The position numbers and the translations under genes are program-made. Below the pieces are notes generated by a model. It did no database searches. It saw only the letters and a program-made list of their open reading frames with translations, and was not told the origin of the DNA. Positions 50,573 to 62,401 of a stretch of DNA of 64,000 bases are shown piece after piece. Numbering within the stretch: the first letter of the stretch is position 1; every line of letters starts with the position of its first letter. The DNA comes from Straminergon stramineum (Eukaryota > Streptophyta > Bryopsida > Hypnales > Calliergonaceae): assembly GCA_963920665.1 (NCBI GenBank), contig OY987263.1, positions 34,832,547-34,896,546 on the forward strand, in the 5' to 3' direction.

Positions 50573-53500
50573 TCACGCATGCCGCAAGCTCATCCTCGTC
50601 CCCGACTCTTCCTTGAGCTTCGCCGCCTGCGTCACTGCAAACTCCGGATTCCTAAAACACATCAAAAACTGTACCAACCGATAGGCGTCTTCAAAGTTCG
50701 ACACCGGCCCCAAGGAGACTTGCACACACGAAAAATCCGACACTCTCTCCTGAAACACACTCAAATTCTTCTTCCTCTGACTCGGCGGCCCCAACAAGTT
50801 CGCCACCCCAGGATTCACTGGCACCGAGCCCACTCCTACCGCAATTCGATACTTCGCCGCAATCTTCTTCACCAGCATGGGCTTAATATGCTCCCCAGCA
50901 CAGTCCAGCACATTAAACGAGACGATGTTCCCCCGATTCTCCTCCGTGAATGGACTGTACACATTCACCAAGTGCCAAAACTCATCCTCATGTCGTAAAG
51001 ATTTCAAGTTATGCACTATCCACAGCGAGAGCGCTTTCACTCGTTTGTTGACAGTGGGGAGTCCCAGTGATTCAAGATGTTGTAACCCGAAGTTCAGACT
51101 TGCGAAGAGGAGAAAAGGGGGGCTTTCATCTTCACAGACAATGTGGTAATCTTCACCATGCCAGGAAGGCACTTTGGAAGTTATAGTGATGGTGGTGTCA
51201 GACTCGGTGAAGTCGGTTTCAGGGATGCGGTTGACTGAGACGCAGAAGGAAGAGCGTTTGACGAGGACGAAGCCCATGCTGGAAGGGTAACCGACCATGT
51301 TTTCGAAGGAGCCGATGACGAAGTCCGGTAGGTGATGGGAGAGGTCGAGTGGGGCGGTGGGGATGAGAGTGGAAGCGTCGAGCAGGACTTGCCAGCCGGA
51401 CTTCTGGGCTTTGGAGATCCAGTCCAGGGAGTGTTGGATGCCGGTGATGGAAGATTGGGCGGGGTAGATAAAGAGACTGCCGGATGGATGGAAGAAGCGG
51501 CGTTTGAGAAGGGGAACGAGATTCGATTTCGTCATGCAGAAGTCGTTTTCTCCGAGGGGAGCGAGGACTGGTTGACCGCCCACGGCCAAGGCGGCGTTGA
51601 TGAGCTGGAAACAGAACACAGCACATGTTACTAACACAAAATATCACATGTTGCAGAGATGTTAGTAATACCAATAGCACAAAAGCATTATCAATTCTTG
51701 ATGAAGCCATCACGTTTCGAAAAGCCAAAATTTGATTTTGAAATTCACAGACTCTAATAACTAGGACTGGCATAGATCTGTGGTTCCTGAAGCCCATCTG
51801 GAAAAATGCCAGTCTCTGGATATTATGCCAAAATCACGAATATGACCAGAAGTGTAACAAATACGAGGGATTACGAGCTAGACATAATGGACACAAAGCT
51901 GTGACTTCCAAATGCAGACTCTATTAACAGGATCGGCATAGATCTGCGGTTTCGGAAGCGCATCTGGAAATGTACCAGAATCACGAGTAGACCAGAAGTG
52001 TAACAAATACGAGCTAGATAGACTGGACACAAGGAAGGACAAGAACATATGAAATAAATCCAGGAAACAGAGGAGGAAGAAAACTAGAGATACATCATTT
52101 TAGGAATTATGTGTTAATTAACAAGACAGAGGAATATAAGCCTGGGCATGAACATTTACTTGGAGCTAGGAGTGAATAAACGAAACGGAGCTACTGCACT
52201 AACATTGTTAGCCCCTGTAAAATCTTCGAAGCAAATTCCCCCGAGACTAACTGCAACCACTGGAATATCGATTTCCATGTTAGGCAGGAGAAGAGCAATT
52301 AAAATGTACCTGTCGAACACATTCGTGGTTATCTTGGCACACCAATACCGGGCTGTTTTTTCGAAAAGGGTACGCATTGGCCACCAATCGATACGCCGTG
52401 CGGTAGCTTGTCGTGAACACCACCGAGTATTTGACTTTGGACGTGTTGAACATGCGCAGCAAGCGCGTCTGCACATCCGAAACGTGCTGGCGCAGGTGAC
52501 TGGCTAAGTTGGTGCCCAAGCAATGCTCCTCCGCCATCACTACTCGCATGTGCTCCTCAGTCTGGACAAATGATCAAAGGGACAACGTCAGTTTATGAAA
52601 CCAGTTAAGAATGGTACTTAAAACTTCGAAACACTACAATAACATCTACAGAAGAGTACATTGATCGCCAACACTCTTTGCACTAGAATCTACAAAATCG
52701 TGGATCCTAGTCCCTCCAAAGATTATAAACACATTATATTCCGCTTCGATCAAAATTAGATAAAAACATTTTCTATTCTAGTTATCCACTCTGAAGCCCC
52801 GTTTTGATCGATGTAAACCTTGCGAGATTACAAAGTCAGAGGCTAAAAGTAACATGTTCACTATATCAATGGGGTCTTACAATTCTCTTGAACTAATAAC
52901 CAGATCTGATAGAGATTTCGCTCGTCCAAGGAACCATTTCATCAAACGAGTGGTTCATTGACAACACCTTCCGCATCAGAATCTACAAAATCGTATTTTC
53001 TAGTTCCATTCAAGCCTTACATTGTCACTGCCCACCTAGAACATCAGACCCTGTCTTTATTGTATGTAGCAATCCACTCCAAGGCCACGATTTGATGTAA
53101 ACCTTCCAGGCTTCCACTACAACAAATCGGAAGCTAATAGTACAACACCTCATTAATGGTGCTGCTTTTGATCTAGCCAGTGTCCCATGCTTTCTAAAAA
53201 CCACACACTAGAGCAATGACATTTTCACACGATTCTCCAGACGTAGTGTGCACATCTGAAGCATATTCTGAGTTTGTCACAACGAAACAAGAGCTGTAAA
53301 GAATGTTCCGAGATAGACTCGAACAAACCTTACATAAAACCACATCAGAAGCTAAAAGTGGCATTACTCCATCAATGGCTCTACTATTGATATAAGCGGT
53401 TGCCACAATTCCTAAAAAACATACATTAGCGAAACGATGCTTTCAAGACCCGCCGATCCAGAGTAAGTGTCCACAACTTGAGCATGGTCTGAGCTTTCTA

Positions 53501-54185
53501 CCAAGCAAAAGCCTGAAAAGAATTGAATGTTGTCAGATACTAGAATTCAACGAACCTGAAACTTGGATGCAAGTGCAAAATTGGCGTGATCCAAATACGT
53601 CTGCCTCTGCGCCGCTAACTCCGGGTACTGATCCTTCCTAACCATATCCAGCATCAAGCTGTCCGAGTATTCCCGATTAGCTTCCAAGAATCTCGCCTCC
53701 GCATCATTGAAATCCACAAATTCGTCCGTGACATGTCCATCCAGCGACGACCACGTGGAGGATATCGACGAAGTCCGGTCCAAGCTATCAACACTGGAGA
53801 GCATAGTGGGATGCCCTGCTGCTGCTTGAAACCTGGGAGAATTCGAATTCAACTGCTCTTGTTGCAGGAACGTCTTCCGACTGGGTTGCAATCCACTAGG
53901 AGGTCTTGTGGTGCTGATCGATGTTAAGGTGGGCTCCAGGATTCGCCGACTGTCGCCATTGGAGTGTAGTGGAAGATCTACACGAGAAGTCCAGATGTTA
54001 TGATTGGGGTTGCTGTTGGGGTTGCTGTTCGGTCGTTCAGAATTTCGTTCCTTGAAGAGGAAGACGGCGCCTTCGCTGGAGGTTTGCTTCAGCTTGAGAC
54101 TGGTGGGAATAGATTCTACGTCGATCGTGTGTTTCAGACTGCGCTCGAGCTTCTTCGCTGGGGTGAGGTCGGGAGACTCGCGCAT
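50573..54185 (-). CDS. Molybdenum-cofactor-sulfurase-like protein (class V aminotransferase fold), likely without PLP chemistry, 3 exons
   Basis: It belongs to the plant family annotated as MOCOS-like PLP-dependent transferase-fold proteins; true MOCOS enzymes move sulfur from cysteine to the molybdenum cofactor. Exons on the minus strand: 54185-53556, 52561-52310, 51604-50573 (phase 0 throughout), product 637 aa. Residues 1-160 are low-complexity and Ser/Asn-rich, probably disordered. The fold starts at YLDHANFALAS (197-207). Exon 2 has VVFTTSYRTAYRL (275-287 region). Exon 3 has FIYPAQSSITG (339-349), and LLDAS (368-372), the Asp that would hold the PLP pyridine nitrogen. In MOCOS the Schiff-base Lys lies in SFYKxFGYPTG; here the matching segment is SFENMVGYPSS, with Asn396 at the Lys position. 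There is no MOSC domain at the C-terminus. So a sulfurase reaction is unlikely and a non-catalytic role is more plausible. Confidence 0.88.
51725..52035. repeat. Two-copy tandem repeat in intron 2 of the MOCOS-like gene
   Basis: Both copies carry CAGACTCTA, GGCATAGATCTG(T/C)GGTT, CATCTGGAAA, CCAGAAGTGTAACAAATACGAG and GGACACAA. Unit length is about 130-185 bp. Confidence 0.75.
52640..53410. repeat. Diverged three-unit tandem repeat in intron 1 of the MOCOS-like gene
   Basis: Units of about 240-300 bp share AGAATCTACAAAATCGT, ATCCACTC, GATGTAAACCTT and GAAGCTAA(A/T)AGT followed by ATCAATGG-type words. The repeat fills most of the 1 kb intron. Confidence 0.65.
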
Positions 54186-55500
54186 GTGGTGATCCTTCTC
54201 ATCGTCGCTTACTATCTAGAAAAGGATACACACGGACAAGCACACACAGGCACAATCCTTCAGTATCGAAAACCTCAGATTTAGTAAGAGTTGACCGCCC
54301 AGCGAGAAGTTAATTATTACACATTGAGCTCGATCATACGTTGCTCGGGAGTTCTGTATTACATTTGCAGAAAGGTTCAACTTGATAAGACTGCCCATTC
54401 AAACGAGAAAATGTATTGCAATTCGGGATGCAGGAGTTGCAAATGCTCGAAGACTTGGAACTACCACCCAGATGCCGAATGCAATTCAGATTTAACATCT
54501 TCAGGATTATCCCTGCTACAACGCAAAAATTGTTTCTGATTTGAGAGGCTTTGACTAGAAACTACAATACTATTGACGTTGTTGAATGCATGAACTTATT
54601 TAGATTCGTGAAAGATGGATCGATTTCAGTGAAATCGCCACTAAGAGTTGCAGTGCACCCTCCGATCTACACTCGTCCTAGCTAGTTTCCAACTCTCTGT
54701 TCGCACTCCAAAGAAAGGCCTTTTCATAGACCATGACTACACCAGCGAAGCCAACAATCCCATCAACTCTAGAAACTTAGCGAGCTAGCAACTGCAGGGT
54801 CGATCGGATGAATTGACCCGAATGCACACAAGATGAGTCAGTCTGTACCGGCATGGTCCGAGAGCGCAGCTTCCCGGGAGAATTGAACATTGTGTATCTC
54901 AGCAGCTCATGCAATCTCCAGAGCCCAATCACATCAACACCGAAGCGAGCACTGAAGCTCCCAATGCAAGCTCCTGCAACAGGCAACCGTAGCTATGACC
55001 GCTCATTACGAGTCTATCGATTGTCACTCGATCACGAACTGCGACACGAACTGGTTTTGCAAAATGTACCCCCTGGAATGCAAGCTATGGACGCAAGAAA
55101 ACGGAAGGGTGATCGAGAACTCGGTGAACTAGCAAGAGGACAAGTTTGAAAAGCAGAAGAGACCCAAGCGTGCGGGGAGATGGAAGGGGAGTGGAGACAT
55201 AAACAGGCGAAGACTCCGGAAGCGCCGGGGCCGCTTCCTGCGTAGCTACGCTTAGGCCCTGTAGTAAGTCTGTGCCTATAGGAAGAGGCTGTATTAAGGG
55301 ACTAGTAAGTGGCTGCTGTGGGTCGGTGGGTAGCGCACACGAGAATGGCCTTGGTATCACGTAGGTGCCAAACCGGTGAGTATTTTTCATTTTGGAGTAG
55401 GAGACAGTTGTTTCTTCAATACTCATCTGATACTACTGGGTGATATCTATATGAAAACTAGGTAATTTTTTTGCTACTTGTCTTTGAATACAAGAAGAAC
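54186..55500. promoter_or_regulatory. Upstream region of the MOCOS-like gene
   Basis: Non-repeat, moderately GC-rich DNA. Open frames of 98 codons on plus (54853-55149) and 113 codons on minus (55085-55426) overlap one another and match no family I know. A non-coding 5' exon or an unrecognised small gene is possible, but I cannot support either. Confidence 0.35.
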
Positions 55501-55639
55501 TTGGTGGAATTGACCCCCAAATTGAAAATTTCCTTTACAAAATATAATAGGCAACAAAAAAAAACTAGCCAAAACCAATGTGGTTTGCCTTTTCAGACCA
55601 CCAAATGCAATGTCCTAAATTATTTTGCACTAAAAGCAA

Positions 55640-55915
55640 CTTTCTAAGAGTTGATTGCATTTGGAGGGAACCTAAACTCCTTGAAACAATTCAATAAAAT
55701 TTTGAAGGAAGGAAAATGGAATTGGCATATAATCCAAGTTATTTCATATTTTTTGTACCTTTTAGGAATTAGTTACCAATTTTTGAAGTTGAAACATAGT
55801 GGTCACCAAAAGCGCCTACATCCTAAAATGTACATGATTGGTACATTGAAGAAAGAAAAATATACCTTTATGTAAGTGGTTGCTTTTAGAGCAAGGCCAC
55901 TTCTAGAGCACCCTA
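55640..55915 (+). repeat. Dispersed repeat, copy 1 of 2 (partner at 58765-59085)
   Basis: It shares TGGAATTGGCAT, ATCCAAGTTATTTCAT/ACCCAAGTCGTTTCAT, GGAATTAGTT, TGAAGTTGAAA and GATTTTAGAGC-like phrases with the downstream copy, same orientation. Non-coding. Confidence 0.6.
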
Positions 55916-56004
55916 CTTTATTAAGAATCACTTTAGACTTGGGACTAGGCTCATAGAATCAAAATTGTGGGGATTTCCATTTTTGTTGAGAACTTACAAC
56001 CTCT

Positions 56005-56958
56005 TTATCCCCTAAAGATATTTGACTATGTTTTCACCAAAAACACTCCAAAACTGTCATCTCTAGTATAAGTACCAAATTTTAGAAAAAAATACATTTT
56101 GGAACAAATTTAACCGTAGGATCTTGTAGTACACTGGTTTGGAAAGTTGAGGAAAAAATTTCAGAAACTTCCACCTTTGGGATTGCAAGATATCAGCATT
56201 TGAAGTGACAAAAAGACATTTTTTGGCCTTGCAAAAATTCGGGCAGATGCACTTCACAAGGTCAGATCATTATGAAAAATGTCCAAAATGGTTGTAACTC
56301 TTTGGATTCACTCTTCAAGTCATGTTGGCTACATGCTTGAAAAAATTTAGATCATTTGGAATTGTAAAACATATAGGAAAAAATTAGTAAGTTGAAAGAA
56401 GTAGAGAATGATTCAAAATACTAAATTATTAATCATTTATTCATGGAACTAAAAAATGCTAATTCCAATGGTTAAATTTATGTAATAAACAATCTACACC
56501 TCACATTTTTATTTATTTTTCCCAAAATATTAAAAATTGAGTTAAATAAAGGTCTTCAAAGTTTATTTTAGAGTAGAGTTTCCATTACTATCCACAAACT
56601 ACCCACAATTAAAACTCTTCATAACTTTCATCTCATAAATCAAAATAGAACGATTCAAAGCTTTCCATGTATATATAAAATAGGAAAATAAATTTCAAAA
56701 TTTTATTTGTAAAAAGAGTGATTTTTAAAGAAGTGTTTTTTGCTACCCGGGTTGCTTGTTGAGCAATGAAAACAACATATCATACAATAACTTTTTAACC
56801 ATGTATTCAAAATTTATGAAATTTTTTGGGTCTTATAGCTACTCCTTGGGCACATGTTGTGTGAAAATTTCAAAGAAAAAAATTAAAATTCCATTCGTAG
56901 TGAGCTGCCCGAAATCTCTATGTTGCCAAAACCCACCGTTTGGTCCTTTAGGGGTTAT
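56005..56958 (+). mobile_element. AT-rich TTAA-type repeat, family 1, copy 3, with TTAT target duplication
   Basis: The ends are inverted repeats CCCCTAAAG (left) and CTTTAGGGG (right). TTAT flanks them as a direct, not inverted, repeat (56005-56008 and 56955-56958), which is what a 4-bp target-site duplication looks like. It matches copy 2 at 23079-24030 closely over its length. Non-coding. Confidence 0.8.
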
Positions 56959-58097
56959 ACTAGAAGTGAGAAGGTTTGGATAGCAAATTTTCAACCAATG
57001 AAGGCATCTAGAAATGATAAGACAAAGGAATGGAACTTTACACTTGAATATTTAAATCCTAGGGAAATAATCATGCTCACAAAACTTGTGTCTTTTGTGG
57101 CAAAAAAGTGCACAAGTTTTCAAGCTCTTGGAATTGTAGTTAGGTCCATCTTAAAGCCTACCTTTAGAAGCGGGCTTGAATATACTTTTAGGATCCTTGG
57201 ATTAACAAGCTCATAGCCAATCATTAAAAAGAACTCACATTAGGAGTTGCTCTTATTTAGACAATGTACTAGTAAAACAATAAATTGGACTCTTTTGTGT
57301 CCTCTCACTTTATACTACTTCCAAATGTCATAACCTTCAATGATTGGCCTTTCAAAGATAAGCCATGTACTTTGATAGGTTTTCTTCTAGGATTCTCAAT
57401 TTGAGTGTAAAAAGGGCCTTAGAAACGGTTATATGGTTTATAGATCTTAGGAAAATGATTGAGCTTTATTGATGTAAATGGTAATAATTTCACTTTAGAG
57501 ATTCAAGTCTATACTAGGGGGGGTAGTGAGCGGTTGGAGTAGCAACATACATGTGAACAAATGATAGGGTATGTTAAAAAAATGGGGGCTAAAAATTATA
57601 AATGGGTTTAGAGTAATATAGGGTATTGAAAATGGCATTGGATGTCTTTAATGTACTAAAGGGTATGGAGTAATAGGTCCCATTAGAAATTACATAATGA
57701 TAGCATGTGAAAAAAAATTCATACCCCCCTATAAAATAGTGGTTGTTCGCACCTATATCCTTATTTTTTTGACACACAAACCCCTCCCAAGAGTCTATAT
57801 TATATTAGATGATGAATATAGTGCTTGAAGGCAATGTTTTTTATAAATAAGTATCCAAACTAATGCTTTAATTTTTAAAAGGATACTTCTTCAGCTATAA
57901 TCAAATTGAACATTTGATGAAATTGAGGTAAATATATAACAAAAATTTTACAAAAAAAATGCAAAATGTGGACCAAAAAAAGTTTACAACATAACGTAAA
58001 AACAACCCAAACCATCCTTGTACCCTTTCATGCACAATCAAGATTTTCCTTGAAATGTCCCTAGACTTCCATTGAAGTGTCATTAAACTCACTAGAT
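56959..58097. other. AT-rich spacer, no gene
   Basis: An open frame at 56920-57216 straddles the repeat edge and resembles nothing known. No other feature is seen. Confidence 0.35.
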
Positions 58098-58237
58098 AGA
58101 AAAATGTGTTGGAGTCAACACAATCTACATGATGTTTTCTTATTTCCGACATAAAAAAATTATGTTTCCTTTACAAAATTTTGCATTGGAAATAGAAAAA
58201 CATCATGTAGATTGTGTTGACTCCAACAAGTTTTTCT
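58098..58237. repeat. Long near-perfect foldback (50-bp arms, 40-bp loop)
   Basis: Arm 58098-58147 and arm 58188-58237 are almost perfectly complementary; the core GTTGGAGTCAACACAATCTA and the following CATGATGTTTT pair without mismatch. Transcribed, it would make a stable hairpin like a small-RNA precursor. It could equally be a MITE core, although no target duplication was found. Confidence 0.75.
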
Positions 58238-59855
58238 TCTACATATTATCCCCTTCTTGAACTTTGATTAGTTGATTGGTGATTATGTCAAATTTTGATT
58301 TTAGATCCAGCTATATGACAATTTTAGTGGTCTATTGAGCATCGACTTTGAAAATTCACAAAAATTACATGTCATATCCAAAAATTCTAATTTATTTTTA
58401 AGGAAATTATGATTTTCAATTGCTATTACTTCAAAACTATATTCTTTTCTAGAAAAAGGTGCCTCCATCTATGCTGAATTGCTTTATTTTTGACAGTTTA
58501 AGGTGCTTCCACCATAAATAAAATGATTAAAATCCATCATGCCGTGAAAGCCCATGCTCCTGTAGCCCAACCTTACATATATAGCAACCGGAGGATCCTC
58601 GTCTCATTTTATTATTAGGGGTTTCAGGTCAGTTTCAACCCCTACAGTTCTTAGTTGAACCCTGCCGGTCTAATCGTACATTCCATTCATCCTGAGAGAC
58701 CACGTGGCATCCATTCTTTCGTGGAAACCGGTAAGGCTGGGATTAATTAATTAAATTCAAGGGTAAGGTAGGAGGTCCATATAGCGCTGAAACCAGAATT
58801 TGGGGAGGTAAAACTTCTTGAAATATTTTTCAGTAAATTTTTCTTCAAAGACAAATGGAATTGGCATTTAACCCAAGTCGTTTCATAGTTTTTGGAGTTT
58901 TGTAGAATTAGTTCTGAGTTTCTGAAGTTGAAATGGCATAGGGTTCTAAAATTGCCCACCTCCTCAAAATTACACTATTTGTGCATCACTGGTTCAATGA
59001 AAAAGTAGCATGTTCAAATAGAGTGCATTTATAGAAGTGGGTGATTTTAGAGCCCGTGCACTTTTAGAACCTCCTGACCCCATATAGTCATTTTCCTTTT
59101 TAAAATATTTAAAATTTTGATCCCACTGGCTCACCAAGGTTCCTTTTTTTTTCACTGTAGCCAGAAGGCTAGGAATACATCATTTCGCCAGTTTGGCGCA
59201 ATTTAAGTTATTGTTGGAGTTCCAGCTACAATTGGGGGTGGGGTGTAGGGAGACCTCATTTGGTTCCATGCACGGAATTCGGGCCTTCTACTTTAATTAT
59301 ATATTTATCTCAAATCTTGGGTGGGTGGCCTTGAATGAGTTCATTTGTTATTAACTTACTTGGTGTTTTTTTAAAACTGACACTCCATTTGCTATAAGTT
59401 AGTTGGTGGATCCGTTGCTGATTTCCAGTCTGGAATGTTCACTGCCGCATTGAGGCTAAAATTTACTTGTTTGTTTTTAATAACAATTCAGGAAAATAGG
59501 CCTAGATTAATTTTGTAATGTTCACAGCCGCCTTAATGCTATTTGGTGGGGTGGGGGGTTATAAATCAGTGAATGATTACAGATACCTTTTTAAAAAAAT
59601 AAAATGGGCATTGTAGCTAGCTAGAGTTCAAAACTCTTTGTTCTATTCAAGTTCGCTTAATGAATGAATGATATTCACAAGGAAAAGATGAAGTAGATAA
59701 TTTGGTGAACAACCATTGTGAATGAAGCATATATTGAAGGTAGGTTTCATTTACTATGTACTAGTAATTCAACAATTTGCAACAACACACCCATTGCATT
59801 TTAATCCCTAAAGTATTGTGGTGTTTTTGTATTAGTAGAGAGAAGGACTCTTGAT
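58238..59855. other. Spacer with the second copy of the 55640 repeat
   Basis: The repeat partner of 55640-55915 lies at about 58765-59085. The rest, including slightly GC-richer stretches near 58560-58760 and 59160-59290, shows no exon or family resemblance. Confidence 0.4.
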
Positions 59856-59942
59856 AGACCAAGGAGATGTCACATGAGAAGACTCACATGGCAATCTAGA
59901 CCACTTGTAGATCTTCTCATGGTTGGTTTGTCTTCTTGGTCT
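59856..59942. repeat. Imperfect foldback of about 40-bp arms
   Basis: Left arm AGACCAAGGAGATGTCACATG followed by AGAAGACTCACATGG pairs with the right arm 59901-59942 with several mismatches and a 9-nt loop. Arm length, bulges and loop size are within the range of plant microRNA precursors, but expression is unknown. Confidence 0.5.
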
Positions 59943-62172
59943 CCCGATCCTCCACTTGATTGTTAGTAGTACTTGAGGTCCAAAATTGCTTCAAAATACA
60001 TGTACCCAATGCAAGGCCAAAATCTTTGTCTATATTTATTTTGTGACAAATTCAATGGTATGATCCTTTAGTGAACTTGCTCAAGTATATCCTCCCCAAA
60101 ATTTTGAATGAAAACACCCACACATTACAAGTTCAATGTGCCTAAACTTCAAAAAATCCATTTTTCTAGCCCTTCTACAAGGTGAAGTTTTGTCATTTAA
60201 CATTTTTAGGAAAAGTATGAACATATGTCCCAAAACTTGTGCATTTTAGTCAATATGTTGAAAAATGGGTTGAAAATAAATGGATAAATAATTTAACTAA
60301 GAAAACTTTCAGAATCATCTTGTAAGAAATTTTTAAAGTAAAAGGTGCTAGTACTTAATGAAAGAAAAAACTAAATTGCTCACATCTTTGATAAAAAAAT
60401 GTAAAAATGTAAAAATGCTCCCAATATAGTAGAATTTGTCTTAATGCATGGTGCATGGTAGGTGGATTATGCACTAAGAGAGTTTTATGCATTTAGAGAG
60501 GTGTAATAATGTCCACCTAACTAATGTTGGCTCTAACTACACTCCCTTTTAGAAAAAGTGCTTGAAATTGGGCCCATCTATTGTCTGTATATTTGACAAT
60601 TATGCACTAAGAGAAAATACAATAACACAAGTTCTATTGTAGTCAAAATGTTCTATGAGCATATCTGCACCCTAGATGTCAAATATTTTATATGTTTTAT
60701 TAAAATTAACTCATGGAAAAAAAATTGGGACTTTGGGAGGACATGGAAGAGGTCTAGTTCACCGTGGCCCAACTCAGTCAAAACTCAAGGGGTCCATTCA
60801 ATTCACAAAGAGGGGAAATATCTTTACTATCTAAAACTGTTTTGGAAGTTTTTGGAATTGCCCTAATAATTTGCCTCCTCTTCATAGGAGCCAGGGGATC
60901 CCAAAAGCATCCTCTCTTTGTCTGAAGGTTTCTTGGTTCATTTTCTTTAGTATCAAATTCCCAACGTCCATTGTCCTTCAACTTTAAATTTTGCAAAAGC
61001 TACCCACTTGTTCAAAGATATGTCAGTTTGAAACTAAACTCCAAATTCCATTAGACAAACATGGACAATGGAGTAGGGGCTAGCTACTACAACCAGACCT
61101 AAAGCAGTAACCACCCTTGCCCTGTCCAAGCACTTCAAGCTCCTCAATGGCCAACCCTAAAGTAATACCCACCTAGTCCAAAAACATACCCACCTCCAAC
61201 AACCTGGATATTAGCCTTAGGATTCCCAAATTTGACAATTTCATGAAAGCTACTGCTACTAATACATCCACGTTTCATTTTTTACACTGTTTGGTAGCCA
61301 CTCCTATTGATTTTTTTAGTCTGGTTTTTGATCCTCCATTTCCACACTCCAAATGGTTTACTTATTTCCCCGAAGGCACTAGCTAACAATGAACTACCAG
61401 ATGATTCCAGTTGACTATTACCGTCCCGCAACATGACCAAATAACCCTCTAATTTATCCCTCTCCCACTCAACATAATCCCATTAAACTCAAGAAGTGCA
61501 CGTAATCAAAATTCCATTATTATATATACTCCCTTCCAATCTCACGGTCTTCCATCATAGTGGGTGGATATGCTCCCCTTAGTGAGAATGTACCCACTTA
61601 CTTAAGAAAATCCATCAACTTAAGAAAATTCTCTAACCACTGAATTACAGGAGTCAATGTTACTATTAATTTCCCATGTCGGGAATCTGGGGGACCCTAA
61701 TTTCTAACCAGGAAGCTGCATCCCAGTTTCATTCAGCACCTGGGATGATATATTTGTACAATACTGTACGTCGAGAATCCGGGATGAAAAGTGGTAATAT
61801 GGAGGGAAAAATCCGAAGCTGACTTAGTGTCATGGGAATAATACGGAATCTAACGACATTACCGTAGTGTGAACAGGGCTATTTTTTTTCTTGGGGTGGG
61901 TGGGTGGGTGAGTTTGCTACTTTGATTCCAGGTGCTCAGAGCAAGTTGGGTCTATAGAAATAGCCTCTGGCATAGTTCCACTCGAGATCCCTTTCTGTAA
62001 ATTTCCTTTCTTTTCCTTTTTGGTGTTTTCTTTTGGCACGTTTTTTCTTTTTCTTTTTAATTTTTCTCTTTTTATGGCCAGGGAACAGAAGTGTTTTACG
62101 TTAATAAGTTTTTTTGGTTTTTTTGAAACATACTGTACGGCCTTCAAGGACCGCAGCAAGGACTGACTTACG
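59943..62172. other. Unclassified spacer
   Basis: AT-rich to 60860, then moderately GC-rich (60870-61900) with C/A-rich stretches and no long open frame. The minus-strand frame at 61917-62213 is Lys-rich low complexity and overlaps the next repeat. No gene is supported. Confidence 0.35.
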
Positions 62173-62401
62173 TTAACCCCTGAACGCCTCAATCCTTTTC
62201 TGAAGTTTTGCACATTTATGCTTATATCTTTGTACAGAAATATGATTTACTAAAATTTCATGAATTCAGTCATTAAGGATGGTTATCTGGTTTCGATTCA
62301 AATATTACATTAAATGAATGAGAAGTTAGTTTGACTAAAAAGTGCCTTGAAGCCCTTTGTTCATCATCCAGAATATGGACGTCGGAGTGCTTCAGGGTTA
62401 A
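62173..62401. mobile_element. 229-bp TTAA-bounded element with distinct interior
   Basis: Left end TTAACCCCTGAACGCCTC; right end, in reverse complement, TTAACCCTGAAGCACTCC. The ends are imperfect inverted repeats bounded by TTAA. The interior does not match the 230-bp elements at 18313 and 19591, so it is a separate family with the same kind of ends. Confidence 0.6.

Noticed and set aside
54853..55426. Overlapping 98- and 113-codon frames on opposite strands
   Set aside because: They match nothing known and have no splice context. More likely promoter or leader DNA of the MOCOS-like gene.
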